A program made the translations under genes and the position numbers. Shown here one piece after another: positions 34,219 through 42,553 of a stretch of 55,011 nucleotides of DNA (its first letter is position 1; each line of letters opens with the position of its first letter). The DNA comes from RGIG7213 sp045545665 (GTDB lineage: Bacteria > Bacillota > Clostridia > Oscillospirales > CAG-272): NCBI GenBank assembly GCA_045545665.1, contig JAZQBL010000031.1:1-55011 (forward strand). Direction: 5' to 3'. The notes below the pieces were generated by a model. The model was not told the DNA's origin, did no database searches, and worked only from the letters and a program-made list of their open reading frames with translations.

Positions 34219-34956
34219 TTACTCGGCAGGAAAGGAAGGATGTGTGCCGTTTAATATCAGGTCTGTCATATTTTTTGTTTGTTCTACCCAGGCAGGAAAG
34301 GCTTTTTTTAGTTTTTCGATGTGTTCAGCTGTTTTCTTTTCGTCCTTCATTGCGGCGTACATTATTGCCGCAGTGGCATCAGCACCGGGCTGCAGGGGAT
34401 ATTCTTGCGCTTTTTGCCATGCTTTTTCCGCATCCCGATACATATGAAGCATAGTGTAACAGGAAACCAAATTTGTATAAGCGGAACCTATGACAGCTTC
34501 CTCTTTATCATCGTTTTCCATCTCGTTCAAACATTCAATGCAGAGTACGTAATATCTTTTTGCTTTTTCAAAATCCGCCGCGGCGTGTGCGGCTTTTGCA
34601 AGCTTCATATAAGGCAGATAAAACCTGTGGCCGAAGGTTTCCGACGTTTCATACCATTTGAGCATTTGTTCCTTTGCACCGCTCATTTCAAAGCACAGAC
34701 CAACGAAAAACGCCCAGGCGGCTTTGTCTTCGTCGCAGCTGCAGTGAGGGTGGATCTGCTTCAACAGCTCCATTCCGCGTTCAATATTCCGCCTGCTTAT
34801 GTGATTAAGCGCGTTGATAAGCAGTATACGAACCTGCTTGTTCTCGGTGAATGCAGGCTCTAATATAGGACCGAACGCCTGACGGTGTACTTCCCAGCTT
34901 TGCCCGAGTGCAAATTCCAAAGATTCTCTGTCTATAAGCTCATCGTAATTATCCAT
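34219..34956 (-). CDS. TPR-like helical repeat protein
   Basis: A 245-residue all-helical protein with tetratricopeptide-type units (for example about residues 95-128, 133-165 and 172-205), no signal peptide and no membrane segment. A protein-interaction role is likely but no partner is evident. The ATG at 34956 has GGAGG seven bases upstream; the frame opens ten codons earlier without one. It stands between spoIVB and mntP, same strand. Confidence 0.65.
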   Translation of the reverse strand: MDNYDELIDRESLEFALGQSWEVHRQAFGPILEPAFTENKQVRILLINALNHISRRNIERGMELLKQIHPHCSCDEDKAAWAFFVGLCFEMSGAKEQMLKWYETSETFGHRFYLPYMKLAKAAHAAADFEKAKRYYVLCIECLNEMENDDKEEAVIGSAYTNLVSCYTMLHMYRDAEKAWQKAQEYPLQPGADATAAIMYAAMKDEKKTAEHIEKLKKAFPAWVEQTKNMTDLILNGTHPSFPAE

Positions 34957-34990
34957 AACAATACCTCCGCTGTGATATTCTATCATATAA

Positions 34991-35023
34991 AAAAGAAAAA
35001 TGCAAGGGCAAAAGCCCCTGCAA
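34991..35023 (-). terminator. Terminator after spoIVB
   Basis: Minus-strand stem TTGCAGGGGC / GCCCTTGCA with a four-base loop and T-rich tail, about nine bases past the stop codon. Confidence 0.85.
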
Positions 35024-35031
35024 GAAGTCTT

Positions 35032-36207
35032 TTATGCTGTTATATTCAACATATTTTCAATGAAAATTCCGTAGCCCTTTGTCGGATCATTTATTAAAAC
35101 GTGGGTGACGGCTCCCACGAGCTTACCGTTTTGAATGATCGGTGAGCCTGACATTCCCTGCACGATCCCGCCTGTTTTTTCAAGAAGCCTTTCGTCCGTG
35201 ACTTTTATGATGAAATTTTTGTTTTCGCCGCTTTCGCGGTTGATCTTCAATATTTCTATATCATATACTGTCGGAGCATTCTCTGCTGTCGTGCATATAA
35301 GCTGTGCGGGTCCTTCCTTTAAGGAGTCTTTAAGTCCTATTTCCATAGGTTCACGGAGCTTTTGCGGAAGGGTCGAGAACTTTCCGAAAACTCCGCACAC
35401 GGAGTTTTGATAAAGCGTACCCGTTTCGGTATTCGTGAAAAATCCCCGAAGCTCTCCGGGTGTTCCCGATTTGCCTTTCGTTATACCGCTGATATTTACA
35501 TCGCATACGTTTCCGCTTTTAAGCGGCATAAGTACGCCTGTTTCCGTGTCGCATACGCCGTGGCCGAGACCGCCGAAGTTACCGCTTTCAGGGTCGATAT
35601 ACGTGACTGTTCCTATTCCCGCCGTGCTGTCCTTCACCCAGAGTCCCGCTTTGTATTTTCCGTCGGCGGATGATAAGACCGCACAAAGATCTACCGTCAA
35701 AGGCTTTCCGTCACGCAAAAGACCTATCCGCAAGGCTTTTCCCTCGGAACGTTCGACGGTGAGTGTGAAATCCTCGCTTGAGCTTACCTCTTTTCCGTCT
35801 ACCGTTTTGATTATATCCTTCGTTTTTATCCCTGCATCCATTGCGGGGCAAGCAGAGCCGTCTTTCGTTTGCACGTCACTTACTCCGAGGACGAGTATTC
35901 CGTCTGTTGTAAACTTTATTCCGAACGGCATACCGCCGGGAATAAGCTTTCTTTCTTCGTAAACCGATACCGATACGTTTTTTATATCAATGCCGCTTAC
36001 AGAAACGGGGACTGTATAATTTCCTTCTTCTTTTGAAAAGTCGCCTATCTTTGCAAAAGAAGGGATATCCGCATCACTTTGCGCAAAAACCGAAACAGAA
36101 TCGTTTATTGCGTAATCTGCCGTCCCGAGCAGTGCGGAAAAGCATGCAAGCAAAGCGAAAAACGAAGCAAGAAACCGAGTGCCCGCCTTCGATTTTTTAT
36201 ATTTCAT
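35032..36207 (-). CDS. spoIVB: SpoIVB sporulation signalling peptidase (S55)
   Basis: SpoIVB is made in the forespore and cleaves SpoIVFA, releasing processing of pro-sigma-K in the mother cell. The 391-residue protein has an N-terminal membrane anchor (12-32), a PDZ domain (about 90-180; IPGGMPFGIKFTTDGILVLG) and the S55 serine peptidase domain. The catalytic His is in GGLGHGVCD and the Ser in GMSGSPIIQ. It stands alone, not beside spo0A or recN as in Bacillus. It is the strongest evidence that the host makes endospores. Confidence 0.94.
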   Translation of the reverse strand: MKYKKSKAGTRFLASFFALLACFSALLGTADYAINDSVSVFAQSDADIPSFAKIGDFSKEEGNYTVPVSVSGIDIKNVSVSVYEERKLIPGGMPFGIKFTTDGILVLGVSDVQTKDGSACPAMDAGIKTKDIIKTVDGKEVSSSEDFTLTVERSEGKALRIGLLRDGKPLTVDLCAVLSSADGKYKAGLWVKDSTAGIGTVTYIDPESGNFGGLGHGVCDTETGVLMPLKSGNVCDVNISGITKGKSGTPGELRGFFTNTETGTLYQNSVCGVFGKFSTLPQKLREPMEIGLKDSLKEGPAQLICTTAENAPTVYDIEILKINRESGENKNFIIKVTDERLLEKTGGIVQGMSGSPIIQNGKLVGAVTHVLINDPTKGYGIFIENMLNITA

Positions 36208-36404
36208 TTCATACTGCCTTTCTGTTTATTTGCTTATTATATTATTGCCTGTTTTTTGATAAATACACGCCGATTTCGGCGTTGTTATTATTGTTTATTG
36301 TTTTCGTTTTATTATCCTAAGAAAAAATTAATTTCTTTCCCAATAATTTTAATGCGGTCATATAAAAAATTTGCACGAATTTCGTCAAATATCAAAAAAA
36401 ATAT

Positions 36405-36432
36405 TTACAAATTAGTTTTGATATGTTATAAT
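36405..36432 (+). promoter_or_regulatory. Candidate promoter of the PfkB-fold gene
   Basis: TTACAA (36405-36410), 16-base spacer, perfect TATAAT (36427-36432). The gap 36208-36473 is otherwise AT-rich with no gene. Confidence 0.6.
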
Positions 36433-36473
36433 AAAATACGTGTAATTATACTGTAAAAAGGGGGGGATCTACC

Positions 36474-37406
36474 GTGTGCAGAATACTTACCGTGAGCGGT
36501 GTTTATATGTCGCTTCGCGCATACGTTGGCATTTTACCTTTAAAAAATCAGGAAAAATATTCCGAAGGATTCGAATTTCTGCCGGGAGGGCGGGGAAGTA
36601 TATCGGCGGCGGCTTTTTCTGCTATGGGCGCTGACAGTATACTTTGCGCCAAGGTTGCGAATGATCCAAACGGCAGGATACTTTCCGAGTTCTTTTCAGC
36701 AGCTAATGTGTCGTTGCGGTGCTCCGAAAGGGCAAAAAACACAAAAACGGGATATCAGATGATGATATTTGAAGATGACGGCACCTGCCGTACCGTGAAA
36801 TTTCCCGGAGCAAATGCGGCAATGAGCAAGGATGACGTCGAAGAAGCATTCAACTGTATTCCCGATGCCGTGTTTTTGCAAAAAGAGCTTAGTGACGAGG
36901 TTATCGCCGAAACGTGCAGAATAGCCGGTGAGAAAGAAATACCCGTATTTTATCAGCCGTGCGCCAAAAGAGGAGAGCTTTCACCGTCTTATCTTGGAGA
37001 ATTGGAGATGCTCATACTCGATTCCTCTGAAGTTTATTCTTATTGCGGTGTCGAAGCAGGCAGCGTAGACAAATGCTTGCAGGCGTGTATTGCGCTGTCA
37101 AGCGAGATAAAAGCCAAGAACTATATCATACGGCTTGACGACGAAAGAGGGACGTTTATATACGACGGTAAATATCACGCCGTGATAGAACCGTACACGG
37201 TATCATCGGTCGATGCCGGCGGTGCGTTTGAAATATTCGGCGCCGCTGTAACGTATCAATATATGAAAACGAAGAATTTCAGAAGAAGCGTTGTGTACGG
37301 AAACGTCGCTTATGCAATATCTCAATCAAGACGGGGCGACGTTGACTCGATACCGACTCAAAGCGAGATAGAGGATTTCTTGAAAAAGTACGATATCAAG
37401 CCCTGA
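36474..37406 (+). CDS. PfkB/ribokinase-fold protein with altered catalytic motif
   Basis: A 310-residue ribokinase-fold protein. The N-terminal sugar-binding motif is present as LPGGRGSISAAA (37-48). At the C-terminal nucleotide and catalytic site the family pattern GAGD(A/T)F reads DAGGAF (247-252): Asp247 replaces Gly, and Gly250 replaces the catalytic Asp. If confirmed, normal kinase chemistry is unlikely. The start is GTG at 36474 with a GGGGGG tract seven bases upstream. It is 139 bases upstream of guaB, which has its own promoter. It could be a regulatory or sugar-binding pseudokinase. Confidence 0.75.
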   Translation: MCRILTVSGVYMSLRAYVGILPLKNQEKYSEGFEFLPGGRGSISAAAFSAMGADSILCAKVANDPNGRILSEFFSAANVSLRCSERAKNTKTGYQMMIFEDDGTCRTVKFPGANAAMSKDDVEEAFNCIPDAVFLQKELSDEVIAETCRIAGEKEIPVFYQPCAKRGELSPSYLGELEMLILDSSEVYSYCGVEAGSVDKCLQACIALSSEIKAKNYIIRLDDERGTFIYDGKYHAVIEPYTVSSVDAGGAFEIFGAAVTYQYMKTKNFRRSVVYGNVAYAISQSRRGDVDSIPTQSEIEDFLKKYDIKP

Positions 37407-37439
37407 AATTAATATTTTGTAAATTAAAACAAAGCTTTC

Positions 37440-37468
37440 TTGACAAGAGGGCACAATTGGAGTATAAT
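37440..37468 (+). promoter_or_regulatory. Strong candidate promoter of guaB
   Basis: Perfect TTGACA (37440-37445), 17-base spacer, perfect TATAAT (37463-37468). The leader to the ATG at 37546 is about 70 bases; I see no purine riboswitch in it. Confidence 0.78.
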
Positions 37469-37545
37469 TACTGTTTAATAATATTTGACGAAAAAATTAT
37501 AATGAAACCATAAAAAATAAATAAACGTCGAAGAAGAGGTGTGAA

Positions 37546-39021
37546 ATGTTTAACTGTAACGAAAAAGAAAAATTTGTTAAAGAGGGATTGACTTTTGACG
37601 ATGTATTGCTTATACCGGCAAAGAGCGATATTCTCCCTGCCGATATCAATCTTGCAACACGTTTGACAAAAAAGATATCACTTAACATACCGCTTATGAG
37701 TGCGGCTATGGACACCGTAACCGAATCGGGTCTTGCTATCGCTATGGCAAGAGAAGGCGGTATCGGTATAATACATAAGAATATGGCTGTAGATCTTCAG
37801 GCGGATGAAGTACAGCGCGTTAAACGTTCTGAAAACGGTGTAATCACAGATCCTTTCTTCCTCGGTGAAGATAACTACGTTTACGAAGCAGATGCACTTA
37901 TGAAGAAATACCGCATCTCGGGTGTTCCGATATGCGATGAAGAAAAGCACCTCATCGGTATCATAACGAACCGTGATATGCGTTTTCTCGATAACCATAA
38001 CGTACTTATAAAGGACGTTATGACAAAGGACCACCTCGTTACAGCTCCCAAAGGCACAACGCTCGACCAGGCACAGGAAATACTCAGACGCCACAAGATA
38101 GAAAAGCTTCCGTTGGTTGACAGCGAAGGCAAGCTTGCAGGCCTCATTACGATAAAAGATATTGAAAAAGCACTCAAATATCCTCATTCCGCAAAGGATG
38201 CAAGCGGAAGACTTCTCGTCGGTGCGGCTATCGGTGTTACGGCTGACGTTATTGAACGCGCAGGAAAGCTTATTACAGCCGGTGCTGACGTTCTCGTGCT
38301 TGACTCCGCGCACGGTCATTCGCAGGGTATTATGAGATGCGTTGAAAAGGTTAAGAACGCATACCCCGAATGTCAGCTTATTGCAGGTAATATTGCAACT
38401 GCCGAAGCTGCTCACGATCTTATTGCAGCAGGCGCTGATGCAGTTAAGGTCGGTATAGGCCCCGGTTCAATATGCACAACGAGAATTATCGCAGGTATAG
38501 GCGTACCTCAGATAACAGCTATATACGACGTTGCTTGTGAAGCGGATAAATACGGTATTCCCGTTATCGCAGACGGCGGTATCAAGTACAGCGGCGACTG
38601 CGTAAAATCAATCGCGGCAGGCGCTGAAGTTGTTATGATCGGTTCACTTCTTGCAGGCTGTGAAGAAAGCCCCGGCGAATGTGAAATATTCCAGGGCAGA
38701 CGCTTCAAGGTCTACAGAGGTATGGGTTCGCTTGCGGCTATGGAAAAAGGTTCAAAGGACAGATACTTCCAGGAAGGTAACAAAAAGCTCGTTCCCGAAG
38801 GCGTTGAAGGCCGTGTGCCTTTCAAAGGTCCTCTGTCCGATACTGTATATCAGCTTGTCGGCGGTCTTCGTTCCGGTATGGGTTACTGCGGTGCTCATAC
38901 GGTTGCAGAGCTCCGTGAAAACGGAAGATTTGTAAAGATCACGGGCGCAGGCTTGCGTGAATCGCATCCTCACGATATAAACATCACAAAAGAAGCTCCC
39001 AACTACAGCGTTCAGGTCTGA
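37546..39021 (+). CDS. guaB: Inosine-5'-monophosphate dehydrogenase
   Basis: GuaB oxidises IMP to XMP, the committed step to guanine nucleotides. The 491 residues show the TIM-barrel start GLTFDDVLLIPAKSDI, two CBS domains (about 95-210), the phosphate loop and catalytic Cys in GPGSICTTRI (about 305), and the flap region (about 400-425) with GVEGRVPFKG. The AAGAGGTG ribosome binding site is well placed. Confidence 0.98.
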   Translation: MFNCNEKEKFVKEGLTFDDVLLIPAKSDILPADINLATRLTKKISLNIPLMSAAMDTVTESGLAIAMAREGGIGIIHKNMAVDLQADEVQRVKRSENGVITDPFFLGEDNYVYEADALMKKYRISGVPICDEEKHLIGIITNRDMRFLDNHNVLIKDVMTKDHLVTAPKGTTLDQAQEILRRHKIEKLPLVDSEGKLAGLITIKDIEKALKYPHSAKDASGRLLVGAAIGVTADVIERAGKLITAGADVLVLDSAHGHSQGIMRCVEKVKNAYPECQLIAGNIATAEAAHDLIAAGADAVKVGIGPGSICTTRIIAGIGVPQITAIYDVACEADKYGIPVIADGGIKYSGDCVKSIAAGAEVVMIGSLLAGCEESPGECEIFQGRRFKVYRGMGSLAAMEKGSKDRYFQEGNKKLVPEGVEGRVPFKGPLSDTVYQLVGGLRSGMGYCGAHTVAELRENGRFVKITGAGLRESHPHDINITKEAPNYSVQV

Positions 39022-39041
39022 TATGAAGAGAGGAATTTGAA

Positions 39042-39932
39042 ATGACGCTTATCGTTATGGCGGCAGGCATGGGTTCTCGTTACGGCGGCTTGAAGCAGAT
39101 AGATCCCATAGGTCCCTGCGGCGAATTCATTGTTGACTATTCCGTATATGATGCGGCAAAAGCAGGATTTGACAAGGTCGTATTCGTAATCAAAAAAGAA
39201 AACGAAGAGATATTCAGACAAACTGTCGGTTCAAGAATAAAAGGTATCGAGGTTGCATATGCTTTCCAAGGGCTGAACGATCTGCCCGAAGGCTTCGTAT
39301 GCCCCGAAACACGTGTAAAGCCCTGGGGTACGGGCCACGCTGTCTTGTGTGCCGAAAAGGAAGCAAACGGCGGCTTTGCCGTTATAAATGCCGATGATTT
39401 TTACGGCAGAGAATCCTTCGAGCTTTTGGCAAAACACCTTAAAAACGCTGAAGCGGGAAGCTACTGCATGGTAGGATACAGAGTTGAAAACACGGTTACC
39501 GAAAACGGTACGGTATCAAGAGGCGTTTGCGAGGTCGAAAACGGTAAGCTTACGGACGTTGTCGAAAGAAGCAAGATACAGAAGACTGAAAACGGTATCG
39601 AATATCTTGATGAAGACAAAAATGAGTGGGTATCCATCGCAGGCGATACACCCGTATCAATGAACTGCTGGGCATTTACTCCCGATTTCTTCGAAGAACT
39701 TAAAACAGCGTTTACGTCGTTCTTGAAAGAAAATATCAATACGGAAAAGAAAGAAATATTTTTGCCGTTCGTCGTTCAGGAAATGATGAAGTCGGGCAGA
39801 TGCACGGTAGACGTGCTTACAACTCCTTCCAAATGGTACGGCGTTACGTACAAGGAAGACAGAGCGGGCGTTGTTGAGTCAATTAAAAATATGACGCTCG
39901 ACGGTACATATCCCGAAAATCTCTGGGGTTGA
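39042..39932 (+). CDS. Sugar-nucleotide nucleotidyltransferase
   Basis: A 296-residue nucleotidyltransferase with the Rossmann-like motif VMAAGMGSRYGGLKQ at the start, GTGHAVLCA near 98 and NADDFYGRE near 115 (Asp binding metal). Related to UTP-glucose-1-phosphate uridylyltransferase but distinct from GalU; such proteins are annotated only as nucleotidyltransferases. It is 20 bases after guaB and 69 before galE, which suggests a role in making UDP-sugars; the substrate is not certain. Confidence 0.82.
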   Translation: MTLIVMAAGMGSRYGGLKQIDPIGPCGEFIVDYSVYDAAKAGFDKVVFVIKKENEEIFRQTVGSRIKGIEVAYAFQGLNDLPEGFVCPETRVKPWGTGHAVLCAEKEANGGFAVINADDFYGRESFELLAKHLKNAEAGSYCMVGYRVENTVTENGTVSRGVCEVENGKLTDVVERSKIQKTENGIEYLDEDKNEWVSIAGDTPVSMNCWAFTPDFFEELKTAFTSFLKENINTEKKEIFLPFVVQEMMKSGRCTVDVLTTPSKWYGVTYKEDRAGVVESIKNMTLDGTYPENLWG

Positions 39933-39939
39933 TATTTAT

Positions 39940-39977
39940 CGGAGTCGGATGAATTGATTCCGACTCCGAAATTTTTA
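39940..39977 (+). terminator. Inverted repeat with short T-run after the nucleotidyltransferase gene
   Basis: Stem CGGAGTCGGA / TCCGACTCCG with a loop of about eight bases, followed by AAATTTTT. It could end the guaB transcript before galE, or only reduce it. Confidence 0.65.
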
Positions 39978-40001
39978 AGTCGGAAACGAAAGGAAAGCAT
40001 T

Positions 40002-41015
40002 ATGGCAGTGCTTGTAACAGGCGGAACGGGATTTATCGGTTCGCATACTTGTGTTGAGCTTATTAAAGCAAACGAAGAAATTGTCGTTGCGGATAATTTT
40101 TCCAACAGTAAGCCCGAGGTTTTAAACAGAATAAAAAAAATAACGGGAAAGGACGTCACCTTCAGACAGGTAGAGCTGTGTGACAAGGAAGCGACGGAAA
40201 AGCTCTTTTCCGAATTTGAAATAACGGAAGTAATACACTTTGCAGGATATAAGGCAGTCGGCGAAAGCGTTGCAAAGCCCTTGATGTATTACGATAACAA
40301 TCTCGGTTCTACGTTTAATCTGATAAACGCAATGAACAAATACGGCTGTAAGAGGATAGTTTTCTCGTCCTCTGCTACGGTTTACGGTATTCCGAAAACT
40401 GTGCCGATAAGAGAGGATTTTCCCACCTGCGCAATAAATCCCTATGGAAGAACGAAGCTGATGATAGAGGAGATCCTTACGGATATCTGTAATGCCGACA
40501 AGGATTTTTCGGCGGTGCTTCTCAGATACTTCAATCCTATCGGCGCACACGAAAGCGGACTTATAGGCGAAGACCCGAAGGGGATTCCCAACAACCTTAT
40601 GCCGTATATATGCAAAGTTGCGTCGGGCAAGCTTCCCGTGCTGAACGTTTTCGGTGACGATTATCCGACGAAAGACGGAAGCGGTGTAAGAGATTATATA
40701 CACGTCGTTGACCTTGCAAGAGGACACGTTTGCGCAATAGATTACGCAAGAAAAAATAAAGGCTCCAAGGCGATAAACCTCGGAACCGGAAACGGCTATT
40801 CCGTTTTTGAAGTTGTAAAAGCGTACGAAAAAGCCATAAATGACAAGATTCCGTACGTTGTAGCCCCCAGACGTCCGGGTGATGCGGCAGAATGCTATGC
40901 AGATCCGTCACTTGCAAAAGAGCTTCTTTCCTGGTCTGCCGAATACGGAATAGACCGTATGTGTGAAGATTCCGCAAGATGGCAGAAGATGAACCCCGAC
41001 GGTTACGGCGACTGA
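40002..41015 (+). CDS. galE: UDP-glucose 4-epimerase
   Basis: GalE interconverts UDP-glucose and UDP-galactose. The NAD-binding motif VTGGTGFIGSH is at residues 5-15, the Ser in FSSSATVYG and the Tyr-x-x-x-Lys of NPYGRTK form the catalytic site, and GDAAECYAD is a family signature. The ATG at 40002 follows AAAGG; the frame opens 16 codons earlier inside the upstream hairpin. 337 residues, usual size. Confidence 0.95.
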   Translation: MAVLVTGGTGFIGSHTCVELIKANEEIVVADNFSNSKPEVLNRIKKITGKDVTFRQVELCDKEATEKLFSEFEITEVIHFAGYKAVGESVAKPLMYYDNNLGSTFNLINAMNKYGCKRIVFSSSATVYGIPKTVPIREDFPTCAINPYGRTKLMIEEILTDICNADKDFSAVLLRYFNPIGAHESGLIGEDPKGIPNNLMPYICKVASGKLPVLNVFGDDYPTKDGSGVRDYIHVVDLARGHVCAIDYARKNKGSKAINLGTGNGYSVFEVVKAYEKAINDKIPYVVAPRRPGDAAECYADPSLAKELLSWSAEYGIDRMCEDSARWQKMNPDGYGD

Positions 41016-41173
41016 TCGCACTTTTCGCCTTTTCCGCATAAGGATGAAGAAAGGCATTTGAATGAGCCCGTTTTTTCGTCTTTTTGCATAACGACGCTGA
41101 ATCCCAAATTGTCACAAAATTTTTGGGATATCTCCGCGTTGTTCACGGCGGGCGAATTGATATCAAGTTTCAA
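41003..41173 (-). CDS. Possible small Cys-containing protein, TTG start
   Basis: A 56-residue frame that runs opposite to galE and overlaps its last 13 bases. The translation begins MKLDINSPAVNNAEI and has a balanced composition, four Cys (one in KFCDN, then KC, LCGKG and KC near the end) and codon use like the neighbours. The TTG at 41173 is seven bases from GGGAG, which lies in the stem of the terminator hairpin. I do not recognise it. It could be the tail of a decayed gene, or a real small protein read through from the TtcA-like gene. It is too short for the usual length cut-off. Confidence 0.45.
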   Translation of the reverse strand: MKLDINSPAVNNAEISQKFCDNLGFSVVMQKDEKTGSFKCLSSSLCGKGEKCDQSP

Positions 41174-41180
41174 AAAAATC

Positions 41181-41217
41181 ACTCCCGAATGTATTTTTTA
41201 CATCGGGAGTTTTTTTA
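41181..41217. terminator. Bidirectional terminator between galE and the TtcA-like gene
   Basis: Stem ACTCCCGAATGTA / TACATCGGGAGT around a five-T loop (one bulged base), with TTTTTTT on the plus-strand side and a T-run on the minus-strand side as well. It can end both convergent transcripts. Confidence 0.88.
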
Positions 41218-41904
41218 TTCATCTTTATTTTGCAAAGCACGTAATATTCTGTGGTTTGTGCCCCTGTTTATCCTGTCCGAAGCTTTTATCATATTTTTCA
41301 CCGTTTCCCGGTGTGTTTTTTTGTCGTGCGGACAGGGATTTTTGTAAACGGGAAGACCGAGAGCGTTTACAAGCTGTTCGGTGTATCTTTCGGGAAGTGA
41401 GAAAAACGGACGTACAACACGAATATTTTCATACTCTGTTACAGGTAAAAAGGTTTCAAATTTACCGCAAAACAGCAGGTTCATAAGTGCCGTCTGCGCC
41501 GCATCGTCCTGCGTGTGTGCAAGTGCTAAGGAAGAACACCCAAGCTCTTTTGCCGTGTCGCAAAGGATGCGCCTGCGCAGCTTTGAACAAAGTGCGCACG
41601 GATCGTCCGTGTTCTGTATACGCGAGGATATATCCGTTGTAACTTCTTTGTATTCTACACCGATGTCCTCGCAAAGGCTTTTCGTTTCGTGTGTTTTGCT
41701 GTCCTCAAAACCGTTGTTGACGTATACAGCACATACCTCATACGGTATCGGATAGAACGAGGAAAGCTTTTTCAACACGTATAAAAGCGATACGGAATCT
41801 TTTCCGCCTGATAACCCCACGGCAATTTTGTCGTGGGGTCTTATCATATCTTCACTTTGTATGCAAGAACGTGTTTTGCTGAGTACAAGACGTAAAACGT
41901 CCAT
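41215..41904 (-). CDS. TtcA/TilS-family PP-loop ATPase (tRNA thiolation type)
   Basis: A 229-residue PP-loop protein. The ATP motif is GLSGGKDSVSLL near residue 30; a CxxC pair in DPCALCSKLRRRIL (about 102-105) and the LAHTQDDAAQTALMN motif near 129 point to the TtcA branch (sulfur transfer to tRNA) rather than TilS, whose C-terminal domains are also absent. A Cys near the C terminus (NPCPHDKK) may complete an iron-sulfur site. It follows pyrE by two bases, so it is read with the pyrimidine genes. Confidence 0.8.
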   Translation of the reverse strand: MDVLRLVLSKTRSCIQSEDMIRPHDKIAVGLSGGKDSVSLLYVLKKLSSFYPIPYEVCAVYVNNGFEDSKTHETKSLCEDIGVEYKEVTTDISSRIQNTDDPCALCSKLRRRILCDTAKELGCSSLALAHTQDDAAQTALMNLLFCGKFETFLPVTEYENIRVVRPFFSLPERYTEQLVNALGLPVYKNPCPHDKKTHRETVKNMIKASDRINRGTNHRILRALQNKDE

Positions 41905-41906
41905 TA

Positions 41907-42539
41907 TCAGCCGTTTATCCAGGATTCATCCGAAGGATTGTTTCTGAACTTTATAAGTCTTTCACAGTCTTCGCTCTTTATATAGCCTTCTTTTGCTGCA
42001 GCTTCAACAACGGCGTCAAAGTCTGTGAGAGATACGTTTTTGACGTTGGCAGCTTCAAGTCTGTCAAGACCTTTTTTCATACCGTACGTGAATATGCTTA
42101 CGATACCGAGAACCTCGGCACCTGCTTCTCTGAGTACGTTTACGACCTCGATAACGCTTCCGCCTGTTGAGATAAGATCCTCAACGACAACGACCTTCTG
42201 ACCTTTTTCAAGACGTCCTTCAATCTGGTTTCCGCGTCCGTGATCCTTTGCGCCCGAACGTACGTAACCCATGGGAAGACCCATAATGTGACCGCAGATA
42301 GCGGCGTGAGCGATACCTGCCGTGCTCGTGCCGAAAAGCGCTTCGCATTCGGGATATTCGCGCTTTATCGTCTCAACAAGACCGTTTTCAACGTCGTCTC
42401 TTACTTTGGGAGCTGTGAGTGTCAGTCTGTTGTCACAGTAAACGGGGCTCTTTATTCCGCTTGCCCATGTGAAGGGCTCTTCAGGGCGGAGAAATACGGC
42501 TTTTATCGACAGCAGATCTTTTGCAATAAGTTCTTTCAT
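41907..42539 (-). CDS. pyrE: Orotate phosphoribosyltransferase
   Basis: PyrE adds phosphoribose to orotate, giving OMP. The 210-residue protein has the PRPP-binding motif VVVVEDLISTGGS near residue 117 and the early TWASGIKSPVYCDNR substrate region. Fifth step of de novo UMP synthesis; follows pyrF in the same run. Confidence 0.96.
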   Translation of the reverse strand: MKELIAKDLLSIKAVFLRPEEPFTWASGIKSPVYCDNRLTLTAPKVRDDVENGLVETIKREYPECEALFGTSTAGIAHAAICGHIMGLPMGYVRSGAKDHGRGNQIEGRLEKGQKVVVVEDLISTGGSVIEVVNVLREAGAEVLGIVSIFTYGMKKGLDRLEAANVKNVSLTDFDAVVEAAAKEGYIKSEDCERLIKFRNNPSDESWING

Positions 42540-42553
42540 TTTTTTGTCCTCTC

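Noticed and set aside
37469..37545. Guanine riboswitch before guaB
   Set aside because: The leader is short and A-rich with no aptamer stems.
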